Shown here one piece after another: positions 37,620 through 48,967 of a DNA stretch of 64,000 nt. This DNA is from Sternotherus odoratus (Eukaryota > Chordata > Testudines > Kinosternidae). The stretch lies in contig JAVMKO010000005.1 of the NCBI GenBank assembly GCA_032164245.1, forward strand, positions 58,389,442 through 58,453,441. Reading direction: 5' to 3'. The notes below the pieces were generated by a model. It had not been told where the DNA came from. It made no database searches and saw only the letters and a program-made list of their open reading frames with translations. Made by a program: the position numbers and the translations under genes. Within the stretch, counting starts at the first letter, position 1; every line of letters starts with the position of its first letter.

Positions 37620-38555
37620 ATTCACATCTGTAAAATCTGTGATGTAACAGATCAGAGTTTGGCTGCTTGCCTATAAAATGATGGAGGCCAAAACCCCAGA
37701 TGCAGAACCTAGAGATCTGTAGTCCAAATCTGAAGCTCGAAGTGACCGATGTTTTCAAATTTAGTGTTTGAATTCAGCTGCAAACTCAGATCCAGTTCTT
37801 AGTCTCCTTAGAAATCAGTACGTTTGATTCACCAGGCTCCCCGGTTACACTCAGTAACTCTATAGGAGTAGCAGAGTGGTGAATCAGGCCCAGTGTTTTC
37901 TTCTCATCTACGCATCTCAGGTGCCAGCATGAATTCTTAACTCCATTCACACAACTGTGTCTTTGAAAAAGCTCATTGTGTCGTGTACAAAACAGGAAAC
38001 GTGTGATGGTGTGAGTCCCAGAGGAAGCTCTAGAGCTAAATATCCTGCACTCTAGGAAAGCACACATCCATCTGAAACTTGTCAATGGAATCGAGACATA
38101 CAAGTTGCCTATGGAAGTTTAGACCTTTCCTTGCCTGCATCATACTGGTTTAAAAAGAAAAGCTTCCATATAAAAGCAGAGGGGCAAATAACAGCATGCA
38201 AGCAACTAGTACCTGAGGGCATTTAAAAAGGAAATAAACAGATACAGACAAAAAAGACAGACAACATCATAGGCTAGTTAACTTTCATTCTGCAAATGAG
38301 CTGGCTTTTTCAGTGAATTGTGAATTAGTCTGTCTTTTTCCTTTTCCTTTTTTATCTGTCTATATACTGGAAAATAGGACAACTGTACCAAAAGGATCTG
38401 AGTGACATAAACACCAGGGAGGGAGAGGACTAGTTCAGAGCAATTCAACTGGTCTGAATGAGGAGCAAAGAGAAAAAACTGAACAAAGGAACATTGAGAC
38501 TCAATACTAGAAATTTCCCAGCACTGAGTGCTTCTAGATGATGCGTAAATAGAAT
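37620..38555. other. Intergenic stretch with no recognised feature
   Basis: Unique-looking DNA. No exon recognised. Confidence 0.4.
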
Positions 38556-38559
38556 GAGA

Positions 38560-38770
38560 GAAACATAATACTGGAAAGGCCCTTTAGAAGCCATTTATTC
38601 CATCCTCCTGTGCTGAGACAGGACCCGATAAACCTAGACCATGTCTGACAGGTTTTTGACAAATCTGTTCTTAAAAACAATAACAGGGATTCTGCAACCG
38701 CCCCAAACATTGGAAGCCTGTTCTAGTACTTAACTATGTGAATGGTTAGAAAATTGTTCCTAGTATTGAA
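38560..38770 (-). mobile_element. CR1-clade LINE relic, antisense
   Basis: AACAGGGATTCTGCAACCGC, then GAAGCCTGTTCTAGTACTTAACTA and GGTTAGAAAATTGTTCCTAGT, follow the antisense of the CR1 3' coding end. Diverged. Confidence 0.55.
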
Positions 38771-39954
38771 CCATTGGGCCCAATTCACTACTATCTTCTG
38801 CTTGTGTGGCTTATACCAGCACACAGTGCATGTAGAAATGCTCCCACATCAAAATACATGTTACACCCTATCTGCACAGGTGTGAAGGGAAGAGCTAAAG
38901 CCCCCTGAAGTCAATGAAAGTGTTTCCACTGAATTCTCTGACTTCTGGATCAGGCCCTAGATGTTGTCACAAGGTACGAGGCAGGGGACAATCAGACTTT
39001 GTGTTGTAAAATGGTGGTAGCCTATCATCTGTGTTTGTTTCAATCCAGACTGGACAAAACACTGAATAACAGAGGGCATGGAGTGAGGGATGGAGTAGAA
39101 ACCATAAGCAGGTAGGAAGAGCCACTGAAATCTTGTAAGAAATTCTGTCAAATTCTTGATCATTATTGTGCTGGAATTTGGGTGGAAATCGGTAGTTTGG
39201 AACTCCAAAGCTAAGCTCCAGTCATCATTTGAGTTATCTCATTAGTCATTCTTCTTAAATGAACTGGAAATAGTGAGAGAAACCTCTTAAAACTTGGTAA
39301 TTCCACATAACCCAACTATAAATCCCACTAGTTAGACAGCAGTGTGCTAAATATTCAAAGAGAGACTGGTAATTATATCTGCCTTTGATAGACTTGGATT
39401 TGTGCACGGGTTTCTGTCCACAACTACCTGTGTGAAGAATATTTCTGACAGCCTTTCAATTAAAGATGGGGATGATGGTGCTAAGTGAAACACCAAAATC
39501 TTCAGTGTTTCAGTTTATCTTTAAGCATCTAAAAGTTTGAATGTTGATCCAAAATAGCCAAACTTGCAAAAATTGGGTGGGAAATGTGTTTGTGCGTGCA
39601 CACAATAGTGTGTACTTGTTTCCATTCAAGCTCATACTATGTTTTGTAACTTCAGTTTGTGGTCCTGACACAGACCAGGAAGTGAAGAGCTGCTCTTGTT
39701 GAAGAAGTGAACTGATATTTTTAGACTCTCAAAGGTTTGGTTCCAGCTGAGTTTCAGTTTAGAGTTGGCTCTTACTTGATCGGAATTGGTATGTCCATTG
39801 CTACGGGTGTTTTAATACAGAAACACAATGACTCATTTAGAGTATGATCTCAGAATCTCTGAAAAGGAAAATTTTCCAGTGAAGTCAATGTGAGTTTAAC
39901 TTGTATCATGACATGAAAACCGTAAATCAATATGTCTTTAGGTGCAGAGAACAC
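38771..39954. other. Intergenic stretch with no recognised gene
   Basis: Holds one member of the old AAGTCAATGAAAGTG-type dispersed repeat (about 38765-38960). Nothing else recognised. Confidence 0.4.
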
Positions 39955-40040
39955 CTTCCATAGCAGGATCACAATGTGCTTTGCAAACATTAATGAACTA
40001 AGCCTCACAACAACCTGTGAGATGGTTTAACTGAATTGTA
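39955..40040 (-). repeat. LINE2/MIR-type 3' tail, antisense
   Basis: CACAATGTGCTTTGCAAACATTAATGAACTAAGCCTCACAACAACC is a clear antisense match to the shared LINE2/MIR 3' tail by eye. Confidence 0.55.
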
Positions 40041-40887
40041 GCTGTTGAACAAAATCAATTTATAGCATCCGGAAAGAACCCAAATGATTCTTGGGTATGT
40101 GTTGGCCAACAGAGAGAAGAGCCTTTTAGCTATATGGCACAATTCTCTAAAATAGGTATAAAAGTGACTATTCTCTCAGCTATTTTAAAGTTGTGCCCCT
40201 CGATATAATTGTTATAATGACAAATGACCAACTGAATTCTGCAGTCCCCCTGAAGTGATTGGATGGCTGATATTACCCCATGGTTTGTTACTCTATTAAA
40301 TACCATGATACTTCACAAACCTTTTTTGCTATTACTGCCATGGTAGTGGCACGGTAGGGACACAACTGGTGTAGTTTTAAACTTATACTAATAATAATTT
40401 GTCTAGAACTATATTAGATAGTTAAAGGATTCCCTCTGTTGGCAGATCCATGTATAGCTGCAAAATGAATAAATCCCATTTGTGTGTCTTCTTCGTGCTT
40501 TGACTTTATCCAATAACAGTAATTTAGTTAACACTGCTAAGGTCTAAAACAACCGACTGCAATCTTCAGTTAACTAATTCTAAATCTGCAGACTCCTCAG
40601 TCCAATAAGCGGATATATTTACCTTAGTCACAAATGTGTTATCTTTAACTTTTTACTCAGTACTTTTTGTTGTTTTGTTTCATGGTCTATGCATAGGCAT
40701 GAAGACAACTGTCAACCCTGGGTCATCTCCTGGTAGGGCCGAGGGGTCATATGCTTGGGTGTTGATCTATCCTGTCTTTAAACAACAGTAAATATCTAAG
40801 GGAAAATGAATGTAACTGTCTGGTGGGTTTTTCAGACATTTTTTGTTTTTCCTTAGTTCCAAATGGCCACACTCTTGCATGTGTGTA

Positions 40888-40907
40888 TACACACACACAT
40901 ACACACT
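40888..40907. repeat. (CA)n microsatellite
   Basis: ACACACACACACATACACAC; a short dinucleotide tract with one interruption. Confidence 0.85.
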
Positions 40908-41252
40908 CCTCTCCAGACTCTAGCAGTTGTGATTCTGAACATACTGCTGAGCCTACAAACCAGGCTCAACCTCAGACAAGATGTCCTAAGGGACAGATTT
41001 TCCTTTTCTTGATCTTTCAGCTCTTGTTCCCTATCCCCTTCTGCTCCTGCTTTTGGAGCAGACAGGTTTTTTTTTCCAGTCAAGACAAAGCAAGGAGTAA
41101 ACTATCAATCTGCAAACAGGGTCCCTTGTTGCCTTTTATTTAAACAGAAACTTCTATATATTTTTCTAGCAGTATCTATGTAAGAGTTTTAGCTAGAGTT
41201 GTGTTTTTCAAAAATTGTCACCCTTTTATATATTTCGATCTGTAATATCTAA

Positions 41253-41279
41253 AGTGTGTGTGTGTGTGATATATATATA
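41253..41279. repeat. (GT)n(AT)n microsatellite
   Basis: GT repeats run into ATATATATAT. Simple repeat. Confidence 0.85.
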
Positions 41280-41567
41280 ATCCTCCTAAACATTCATTTA
41301 TTTAGAAAATGTTAGGAGCCTATTGCTTATTAAAACTGCTAGAGAAAAGGATTGCAAAGCTGGTGGAAGTGTTTATAACAGGTACAGATCTAGCCCAGGC
41401 AGCAGGGGTGTAAACTTCACCCTCACTGCCATACTAATACACACTAACCCTGAGCTGGGGCCAATCTTCTGTGTCTGCCAAGGGGGCCTTAGACTAGTTT
41501 TTGTGGACACTGGGAACTATTCTGGGAACCACCAGACTCATTTCACAGAGGCCCTAATATAGATATA

Positions 41568-42034
41568 CAGTAAAACCTCCATTTAACGGACTAATTTGGG
41601 CGAGGGGGTGTCCGTTAAATCCAAAAGTCCATTATTTAATTTAAAAAAAACGAGCTGTCGGAGCAGCAGCCAACCCGCCACAGGGTCAGGGCGGCAGCTC
41701 CGCAGCCCGCCTGCTGCCGGGACCTGGGCGGCAGCTGGGAACCGTCAGCCAGCCCGCCCGCAGGTGGGACCCGGGCGGGACCCGGCAGCCAACCCTCCTG
41801 CTGCTGTGACCCGGGCGGCAGCCGGGAGCCGGCAGCCAGCCTGCCCGCTGCCTGGACCCGGGCGGCAGCCGGGAGCCGGCAGCCAGCCTGCCCACTGCCG
41901 TGATCCGGGCGGCAGCTGGGAGCCAGCAGCCAGCCCACCAGAAATGGATCAGGAATGCATCAGACTTGCTCAGAAATTTGTCCGTTGCATCCGAAGTCCG
42001 TTAAATCGAGGTCCGTTAAATTGAGGGTTTACTG
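41568..42034. mobile_element. Tc1/mariner (Tigger/pogo-like) MITE with GC-rich array
   Basis: TA on both sides (41566-41567 and 42035-42036). The left end CAGTAAAACCTCCATTTAACGGAC is matched by the right end GTCCGTTAAATTGAGGGTTTACTG with few mismatches. Subterminal GTCCGTTAAAT is repeated inside both ends. A 47-bp tandem array (41666-41937) occupies most of the interior. The ends resemble pogo-type elements by eye. No transposase. Confidence 0.8.
41666..41937. repeat. Minisatellite, about 47-bp unit
   Basis: The word CAGCCA starts units at 41746, 41786, 41833 and 41880 (spacings 40, 47, 47), with ACCCGGGCGGCAGCCGGGAG inside the later units. A more diverged first unit begins near 41667. All the frames reading through it (for example 41596-42024) are array artefacts. 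Confidence 0.85.
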
Positions 42035-42099
42035 TATAATGTTATACCTTGCTCTGATCTATAGGATTTTTATCAGTAGATCGCAAAGCCCTTGACAAA

Positions 42100-42220
42100 G
42101 GTGGTCAGTATCATTATCCCCAGTTTACAGATGGAGACACTGAGATACAGAGAAGTTAAGTGATTTGCCCAGAGGACACCCAGCAGGCCAGTGGAAGAGC
42201 TTGGAATGGAACCCAGGTTT
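42100..42220 (-). repeat. MIR SINE, antisense
   Basis: TATCCCCAGTTTACAGATGG, GACACTGAGATACAGAGAAG and TTAAGTGATTTGCCCAGAGG, then GAATGGAACCCAGG, are the classic antisense MIR core in order. Confidence 0.75.
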
Positions 42221-42387
42221 CCTATCCAGGACAAACAGCATCTGTACAATCTATGCCTTTCTCATGAATTCTAATATCCAATGCAGAGAGAGTAAGGGGA
42301 TTTCTATACTCAGGTAATGATTTGAGAACTGAAGAGCCCCTCTCAAGTATGTAGGCTCTGGAGCCCAGCTGAAGGCTGAAATATAGG

Positions 42388-43266
42388 CCGATCCTATTCA
42401 ACTTATTTATAAATGATTTGGAGGAAGGGGTAAACAGTGATGTGGCAAAGTTTGCAGATGATACTAAACTGCTCAAAGTAGTAAGGACCAAAGCAGACTG
42501 TGAAGAACTTCAAAAAGATCTCACTAAACTAAGTGATTGGGCAACAAAATGGCAAATGAAATTTAATGTGGATAAATGTAAAGTAATGCACATTGGAAAA
42601 AATAACCCCAACTATACATACAATATGATGGGGGCTAATTTAGCTACAACCAATCAGGAAAAAGACCTGGGAGTCATTGTGGATAGTTCTCTGAAGGCAT
42701 CCACGCAGTGTGCAGCGGCAGTCAAAAAAGCAAACAGGATGTTAGGAATCATTAAAAAGGGGATAGAGAATAAGTCGGAGAATATCTTATTGCCCTTATA
42801 CAAATCCATGGTGCGCCCACATCTTGAATACTGCGTACAAATGTGGTCTCCTCATCTCAAAAAGGATATACTGGCACTAGAAAAGGTTCAGAGAAGGGCA
42901 ACTAAAATGATTAGGGGTTTGGAACGGGTCCCATATGAAGAGAGATTAAGGAGGCTAGGACTTTTTAGCTTGGAAAAGAGGAGACTAAGGGGGGATATGA
43001 TAGAGGTATATAAAATTATGAGTGGAGTGGAGGAAGTGAATAAGGAAAAGTTATTTACTTGTTCCCAAAATAGAAGAACTAGGGGCCATTCAATGAAATT
43101 GGCATGCAGCAGGTTTAAAACAAATAAAAGGAAGTTCTTCTTCACACAGCGCACAGTCAACCTGTGGAACTCCTTACCTGAGGAGGCTGTGAAAGCTAGG
43201 ACTATAACAGGGTTTAAAAGAGAGCTGGATAAATTCATGGAGGCTAAGTCCATAAATGGCTATTAG
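42388..43266 (+). pseudogene. CR1 ORF2 C-terminal part (reverse transcriptase), open but truncated
   Basis: The frame is continuous to the TAG/TAA region at 43264-43266. It begins with an LFNLFINDLEEG segment and then FADDTKL, the catalytic aspartate pair of the reverse-transcriptase palm. This is followed by the QKDLTKLSDWATKWQMKFN block, the KDLGVIVDSSL block and the C-terminal LWNSLPEEAVKA and FKRELDKFM blocks typical of CR1. The endonuclease and the front half of the reverse transcriptase are missing. There is no promoter or initiation context, so expression as a protein is not expected. It is a retrotransposon fragment, not a host gene. Confidence 0.9.
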
Positions 43267-43471
43267 CCGGGATGGGTAATGAATGGTGTCCCTAGCCTCT
43301 GTCTGTCAGAGGGGGGTGATGGATGGCAGGAGAGAGATCGCTCGATCATACCTGTTAGGTTCACTCACTCCGGGGCACCTGGCATTGGCCACTGTCGGTA
43401 GACAGGATGCTGGGCTAGATGGACCTTTGGTCTGACCCAGTATGGCCGTTCTTATGTTCTTATGTTCTTAT
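42388..43471 (+). mobile_element. CR1 LINE, 5'-truncated, young-looking
   Basis: Starts abruptly within the reverse-transcriptase region (CCGATCCTATTCAACTTA) and runs through the coding end and 3' untranslated part (about 43267-43448). It ends in a tail of about three TTCTTATG octamers (43449-43471), the turtle-type CR1 3' terminus. There is no target duplication, as is usual for CR1. The coding part is uninterrupted, so the copy is recent compared with the other LINE relics here. 5' truncation means it cannot move by itself. Confidence 0.92.
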
Positions 43472-43554
43472 AACAAATTGTTGTGTTTGAGGCCATTTGC
43501 TACTTTCCAGAATTGGCTGAGTATGATGGGGAAGAGGGAAGGGGTGAATTTTTA

Positions 43555-43854
43555 GGCTAAGTCTACACTACAATTTATGCTGCTATCTTAATTTATATTC
43601 CTCAGGGGTGTAAATAACACATCCATCAGAGTGGCATAAGTTACACCACTATAAGCGCTTGTGTACACTGCGCTATGTTGGCGGGAGAGTTTCTCCCACT
43701 AGCATAGTTTCTGCCACTTGTGGGAGGTAGGTATTTTTATGCTGATTAGAGAACTCTCTCCCATTGGCATAGAACGTCTTCAGCACATGCGCTGCAGCGG
43801 TGCAGCTGTATCGGTACACTGAGCTGCTACAGTGCTGTACGTATAGACCTGGCC
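43555..43854. mobile_element. PIF/Harbinger-type MITE, 300 bp
   Basis: TTA flanks both ends (43552-43554 and 43855-43857). The left end GGCTAAGTCTACACTAC opposes the right end GTATAGACCTGGCC. The interior has inverted words (GGCGGGAGAGTTTCTCCCAC, a short hairpin at about 43680-43700). A related relic is at 57795-58075. Confidence 0.7.
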
Positions 43855-43864
43855 TTAGGTAAGT

Positions 43865-44869
43865 GTAAATTCTCATTGCGTCTGTCTCTTTGTATTACAC
43901 ATTCTGCCCTGGCTCTTTGTACAAAACTCCTTAATGTCAAAGGAAACTCTGCGTGGGTCGTGAGTGTAGGATGTACATAAGAAATCCATGCTGCTCTCTG
44001 CAGTGCACAGAGGGCAGAATTTTGCCTCACAGTTGAATTTTAAAAACATGAATAAATCAATAACCTTTGGCCACCAGGGGGCTCCCTACATCTTCAGTTC
44101 AGTTATTACAGTAAATTTATTATTGTAACAAACTAACCAGCTCAATTGTTAGGGAAATTACTTAATTTTAGATCCAGATTTACCTCCTTTCCATAGATAA
44201 CTGCTGCTGTCTCTTCTTCTCATGACTTAGTAATTGAGGCTGAAGAAATTTGTTTATTCCAATAGCACAGAAATTGATTCTGGATAATTTCAAGCTTTCT
44301 GCGCTCTGACATTTCTTAGGGGTTCTGTTTTGGGGACTTTGTCCCACATTTGAACTCTGTCAGAACATAAAAATATAGGTAAAAAGGGGTTTACTTATTA
44401 ACAAAAGTAAAAGGGGTTTCAGATACATGTGTTATCAGTTATTTTTAGTAATGCCAAAGAAAGGGATTTTTTGGTCCATAAAATGAACTATATTTATTTG
44501 CATCGCAGTAGAAACCAGGCACTGCATGTGCTGTGGTGTATACAGAGGGGGCTTTTAACACTACAGCTGGAAACAGTTTAAATTTAGCATGCTAAAATTA
44601 GCTATGGAGCCAGGACTAACATGAGCAGCAGCTAGGGCTAGCTGCCTGCATATGTACCCATGGAATCTGGATGGGTTTGCACTCAGACAGCTCAAGTTGC
44701 TGCCTGTGCTATCCCAAGCTACATCACTACTTCTTGTGTGGTAACTTGGGCAGAGCAAGCGTGCATCTGTGTACCTGAGCTAGGAAGTATGCTTTCAGCT
44801 GCCGCATAGGGAGACAGCTGCTATCCTAAAGAGTTTATAATCTTAATAGACTAGGCAGAAGAAGGATGG
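43865..44869. other. Intergenic stretch with no recognised feature
   Basis: Unique-looking DNA. No exon seen. Confidence 0.4.
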
Positions 44870-44990
44870 AGGAAAGGAACCATTATTCCTATTCTGAGGC
44901 AGAGATTAAGTGATGTGCCCAAGGTCACACAGGAGGCCCATGCCAGAGGTGGGAATAATACACAGATTTCCTGTTTCAAGTTTCTTAATC
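44870..44990 (-). repeat. MIR SINE relic, antisense
   Basis: GAGGCAGAGATTAAGTGATG, TGCCCAAGGTCACACAGGAG and AGAGGTGGGAATAATACACAG follow the antisense MIR core. Confidence 0.6.
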
Positions 44991-45171
44991 ACAGTGTATT
45001 AAAATATATGGCTAGATTGACAGATTCAGGAAGAGGATAATATATCTACTTTGTCCTCTTTTCCCTATTTAGCAGCAAACACTTCTTGGACAAGAAACAA
45101 AAGGATGAAAGTGTCTCCTTTTATACTAGAACAAGATTGAAAAAAAATCCCTTTTTTTGGATGCACTAAGG

Positions 45172-45311
45172 CAGTGGTGTCCAATGAAATTAGATGCTAG
45201 CCCCACTTGTGGCTTTAAATTTTTCTTATTCGCCACGTTATAAAAAAGGATTAAAAACATATTATAAATAACATTTCAAATTATTTTTTATTTATATATA
45301 AAAAATAAATA
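45172..45311. mobile_element. hAT-type element, left end only
   Basis: CAGTGGTGTCCAATGAAATTAG is a hAT-like terminus followed by AT-rich text ending in a long A/T tract. No matching right end was found downstream. Confidence 0.4.
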
Positions 45312-45840
45312 GTGTGGCAAAGCTCTGACCTTGTCCCCATGGGTCCCATACTTCCAGGTGGTTTATGGTAGCCTCAGAGGCTCACTACTACCCTCCATGT
45401 AGCCCTTCTCTCTCTAGGCCAGAGTTACAGTCTACTGAGCCCTTTTCATCATAAGCCAGCAAAACAGTTGGTGAGAGAACTCGCACAGTCTGTTGTCCCT
45501 CTGGGCTTATTTCAGGAAAGTACAGATTCCTGTCCTTCTAGGGGCCTGCCTTCCCCTTCCAGGAGGTGTTTCAGTAGTAGCAGGTTGGGGGAACCTGGGC
45601 CTGCCCTATACTCCAGGTTCCGGGGACCCTAATGGTAGCAGCTCTTGGCAGCCAACCTTTCACTGCCAGAGTTGCTACTTTTCCCTGGGCCACTTCCCCA
45701 CAGCTCTCCCACTTCTCCCTTACCAATAGCTTGAGTGTGTTTTCTGTATCCAGCCCTTCAGCAGCACATCCTCTTCTCTGGCTCTCTGGCTCTCCTCTGC
45801 TTCACTGGAGTGAGCCCTTTCTATAGTACCAGAGTGGCAG
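45312..45840 (-). mobile_element. Probable LTR relic, antisense
   Basis: GTGTGGCAAAGCTCTGACCTTGTCCCCATGGGTCCC and the following pyrimidine-rich text resemble the antisense of a turtle Gypsy-like LTR. AGTGAGCCCTTTCTATAGTACC near the end could be the antisense of a TATA region. Limits and target duplication not found. Confidence 0.4.
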
Positions 45841-46457
45841 CCCGAGTGCCTTTTTTTTGTTGCTTGGGGCGGCAAAAGAGGTAGAGCTGGCTCTGCTTCC
45901 GGGATCAGATTCCAAGAGTGGGGTAAACTGAGGGCATCACAAGTTGCACAAAAACTGGTTTGAATTATTTTTCCCCTTTAGTCCATTAAAAAAAAATGCA
46001 TGCCATTTCCCATGCCAGTACCAAATAGCATGCACTTTTACTATCAGTTGTAGATAATTTTTATGTACAAAACAATATCTGCTATTAGCCTAGAGCGGCA
46101 TGTCCTACTTCCGCTTCAGCAGAGGCTCATGCTGACGTAGGTAAGATGCTGGGGAAAGTGTCTTCCTTTTTGCTCTGTGCATTCCTTTCCAGCAACCTGC
46201 TGCCAGTGAAATATCCTGTTCCTGAGCTTGCAAGGGTGTTGAAACACAATGCTACAGTTCAGCAAAGTACAAGCAGACTCCCACATTCCATGCACAGCCT
46301 GGGGAGTGGTTCACTCAAGAAAAGGAAATCCCGTGCTCAACTCTTGACCCGATTCTTAGAATCCTTATTGTGCAATAGGATGGCAAGAGGTGCTTGGAGG
46401 TCAGTTCGCTATCCATATCTAAGAGTCAAATGGGGAAAAGGGTTTAATCTTCTAGTT

Positions 46458-46783
46458 CAGTGTTTCCCAAAGTGTGGTACACGTACCCCTGGTGGTACGC
46501 GAAAGGGTTACAAGGGGTACACAGCAGCATTTTTTATTTTAATTTATCATCATTTTTTTTTTTAGTAGCAGAAAACAATTCACTAAAATGTAATGTGTAA
46601 GAATGGTGTACACTTGAACATTTATTTCTAACAAACATTTAATCCAGAATTAAACGAATTAGGAGTGTGTTATCAAAATGTGGCTCCCCTCCACCCCCCA
46701 GTTATCTTTGCCAGAGAAGGGGTATGCTGGTAAGAAAAATGTCTCAAAAGGGTATGCGACTGTTGTAAGTTTGGGAAACACTG
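46458..46783. mobile_element. hAT non-autonomous element with perfect 8-bp duplication
   Basis: TTCTAGTT occurs at 46450-46457 and 46784-46791. Terminal inverted repeats are CAGTGTTTCCCAAA and TTTGGGAAACACTG, perfect over 14 bases. Subterminal text (TGGTACACGTACCCC and GGGGTATGC/AGGGTATGCG) is partly inverted. The interior is AT-rich with a poly-T run (about 46551-46562). 326 bp, no coding capacity. Confidence 0.9.
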
Positions 46784-47344
46784 TTCTAGTTAAACTCCAG
46801 TCAGTAAGACCAAGCCCCACCCACAAATATGGAGTAGCATTTTGGTTAAAATGATGGCAATAAGAGTTAACGATATTGAAAGGTAGACTACTGTTAGCCT
46901 TCGAGGTTAAACCCCATTTGGATCAATGGGATCAGTTGAAGGTCCTCTGCTAACTAATGACTACTTCTGCATCCTGTACTGTCAACTCCAAGCACTCAAG
47001 TCAGGTCCCCCAAGTGCATGAGATTTTTTTAAATAATAAATTTGGGGTTCGTTATAGTCTGTTTATCTAACCTTTAGGCAAGGCTTCCTCTGGAATTAGA
47101 AACTTCTGTTTTAAAATGGAAGCTGAAATTTTCAGCTTCCATCAGGAGACTCCAGGAGTTGGGGCTTTAAGAAAAACACCAACTATCACGAGACTCCTGA
47201 TAAAATTGCATGAATTGCCAATGTAAAATCTGTAGAAATAGCTGTTCCTTTGAGCCAGTACCAGCCTGGTCCTTCTGCTGTACTCACCTGTTCATTTCCA
47301 CCCCTCCTCAAAAAAATTATACAGTGCAGTTTGAAAATTAAAGG

Positions 47345-47895
47345 CACATTATACTCTCAATTATCCTACTAGGCTGGGGGACATGGATTTTATTGAATAA
47401 TGGGGACTCCAGATAATCAAGACTGCAGGAGCCATTGAGCAGCGGGTGGCCTCCTCCACCCGCAGACCAGGGGCTTGCCATCCTCCCCCTCGCAATTTGG
47501 TGAGAAGTCTCTGCTCAGCCTCCATCCCTCAGTTATACCCAATCTCTGCAGGCGCAAGGTGTGAAGCAGAGCAGGGAAGAGACCCCTGGCCAGGACTCTG
47601 CTCTACCCCCCCTTCCCCTCCCACCCACCCCCACCCCCGACTACAGTCTTCCTTGCACTAGGCAGGGATGTGGGGCTGCAGAGGGTTCCCTGCACTGCCT
47701 TGGGAACTATTCAGCAGCAGGGGGCCACCCCTATATATTAGGGGCTCAACCTCTTCACAGTCCTGGCTGGGAGGCTCTGTTCTAATATCCTAACCTCTGC
47801 ATTATCCGGATCCCTTCCTAGTCCCTCAGTATGAGATATGTGGGGTGCAAGGAAGGGATTGGGATAAGGCAGAGGTTCAGATAACAGGGTTACAA
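47345..47895. mobile_element. Probable DNA-transposon MITE with internal inverted repeat
   Basis: AACCTCTGCATTATCCGGATCCCTTCCTA (47791-47819) is repeated in inverse form as AAGGAAGGGATTGGGATAAGGCAGAGGTT (about 47850-47878). TTGAATAATGGGGACTCCAGATAATCAAGAC near 47392 resembles the other subterminal part of a pogo-like element. The interior is GC-rich. True ends not located. Confidence 0.45.
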
Positions 47896-48153
47896 ATGTA
47901 ACTGATTAGATTTCAGGACTGAGTGTAATTATGCAGAACCTGTGGCCTTAGGCAGATGAGCCAAGTGAGTTGCATAAGAAGCAATAACAGGAAAAGTTCA
48001 GCTGACAGCAGCTGCTAAGGGAAATTGTAGAGCAATCAAAACTGCACAGGGCTGAGTCAGTCCCTTCTAGGGATAGTGCATGCTGCTGATTGTGAAGTTA
48101 GATAATGTCCAGTAAGATAGTAAAACACTGTGCAAACCCATTGTAACACTTGG

Positions 48154-48967
48154 TGTAGGGAAGCACTGTGGCCTCCCTCCGAGGTGGAGGGTAAAGAAAC
48201 ACTCTCTCAGCCAGAGTGGGCAGGCCCAGACCAAGATGGCCCCGCCCCCAGGAAGAGGAGGGGCGGAACAGGAAGTATAAAGGGCGGGGCCCCTAGCTCA
48301 GTCAGGGCAGCACAAGGGAGGAAAGCAGACGCAGGCCGCTTCCTCCACCCCTTGCTGCCGAGCCAGGGAAGGCCCTGGACCCCGGAAACCCTCCTCTACA
48401 GAAAGGACTGGGGTTTCCTGACCTGCCTGCTGCAGAGTACCCCGAGGGACTGCCGGAGCTCAGCGGGGACCCAGACCTGCCAGAGGCCAAAGCTGAGGGA
48501 GAACCGGAGCTGCCAAGAGTAGAGTACCCTGGGGGACCGCCCGAGCCCAGCAGCACCCCGTGGCTGACGAAGTCGGATGCTGAAGGGGATCCAGAGCTCC
48601 CCACGGCCGACTACCCTGAGTCCTGCTGGTGCTCCCTTGCCTGCGAAGTACACCCCCAGCCTGAGGGGCGCGCCGCGGACTCTCGGCCGGCGCTCCCCAG
48701 CCTGAGGGGCGCGCCGCGGACTCTCGGCCGGCGCTCCCCAGCCTGAGGGGCGCGCCGCGGACTCTCGGCCGGCGCTCCCCAGCCTGAGGGGCGCGCCGCG
48801 GACTCTCGGCCGGCGCTCCCCAGCCCGAGGGGCGTGCCGCGGACTAGGGACGGCACACCTCCTGACCCTAATTCCCCAGTAACGGGGAGGTGTGACCACG
48901 GCTGTCCCAAAGGGGTAGTAGCCCCCCACCACCCGGTGGCACAGTGGGCCTACTGACCCTCATTACA
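48154..48967 (+). mobile_element. Solo LTR, 814 bp, 5-bp duplication CTTGG
   Basis: Starts TGTAGGGAAG and ends TCATTACA, so it has the canonical TG...CA termini. CTTGG is duplicated exactly at 48149-48153 and 48968-48972. A TATAAA box is at 48276-48281, preceded by GC boxes (GGGGCGG) and followed by GC-rich leader-like sequence. A 41-bp minisatellite fills 48657-48845. No internal retroelement sequence, primer-binding site or second LTR adjoins it, so it is a solo LTR formed by recombination. The 5-bp duplication fits Gypsy-like elements but does not exclude an endogenous retrovirus. Confidence 0.85.
48657..48845. repeat. Minisatellite, 41-bp unit
   Basis: CCTGAGGGGCGCGCCGCGG recurs at 48660, 48701, 48742 and 48783, exactly 41 bp apart, with a fifth, changed unit at 48824 (CCCGAGGGGCGTGCCGCGG). 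Four units are essentially identical, including the GGCGCGCC word. Open frames across it (48396-48932, minus) are artefacts. Confidence 0.92.

Noticed and set aside
41596..42024. 142-codon proline/arginine-rich open frame
   Set aside because: Reads through the 47-bp array of a mariner-like MITE; starts and ends within the element.
42418..43266. Intact 282-codon frame as a possible domesticated host gene
   Set aside because: Ends in a normal CR1 tail and matches CR1 ORF2 throughout. No sign of its own promoter, splice sites or truncation to a domain.
48396..48932. 178-codon minus-strand open frame with internal repeats
   Set aside because: Caused by the 41-bp array in a solo LTR; 41 is not a multiple of three, so the repeats shift frame and merely lack stops.
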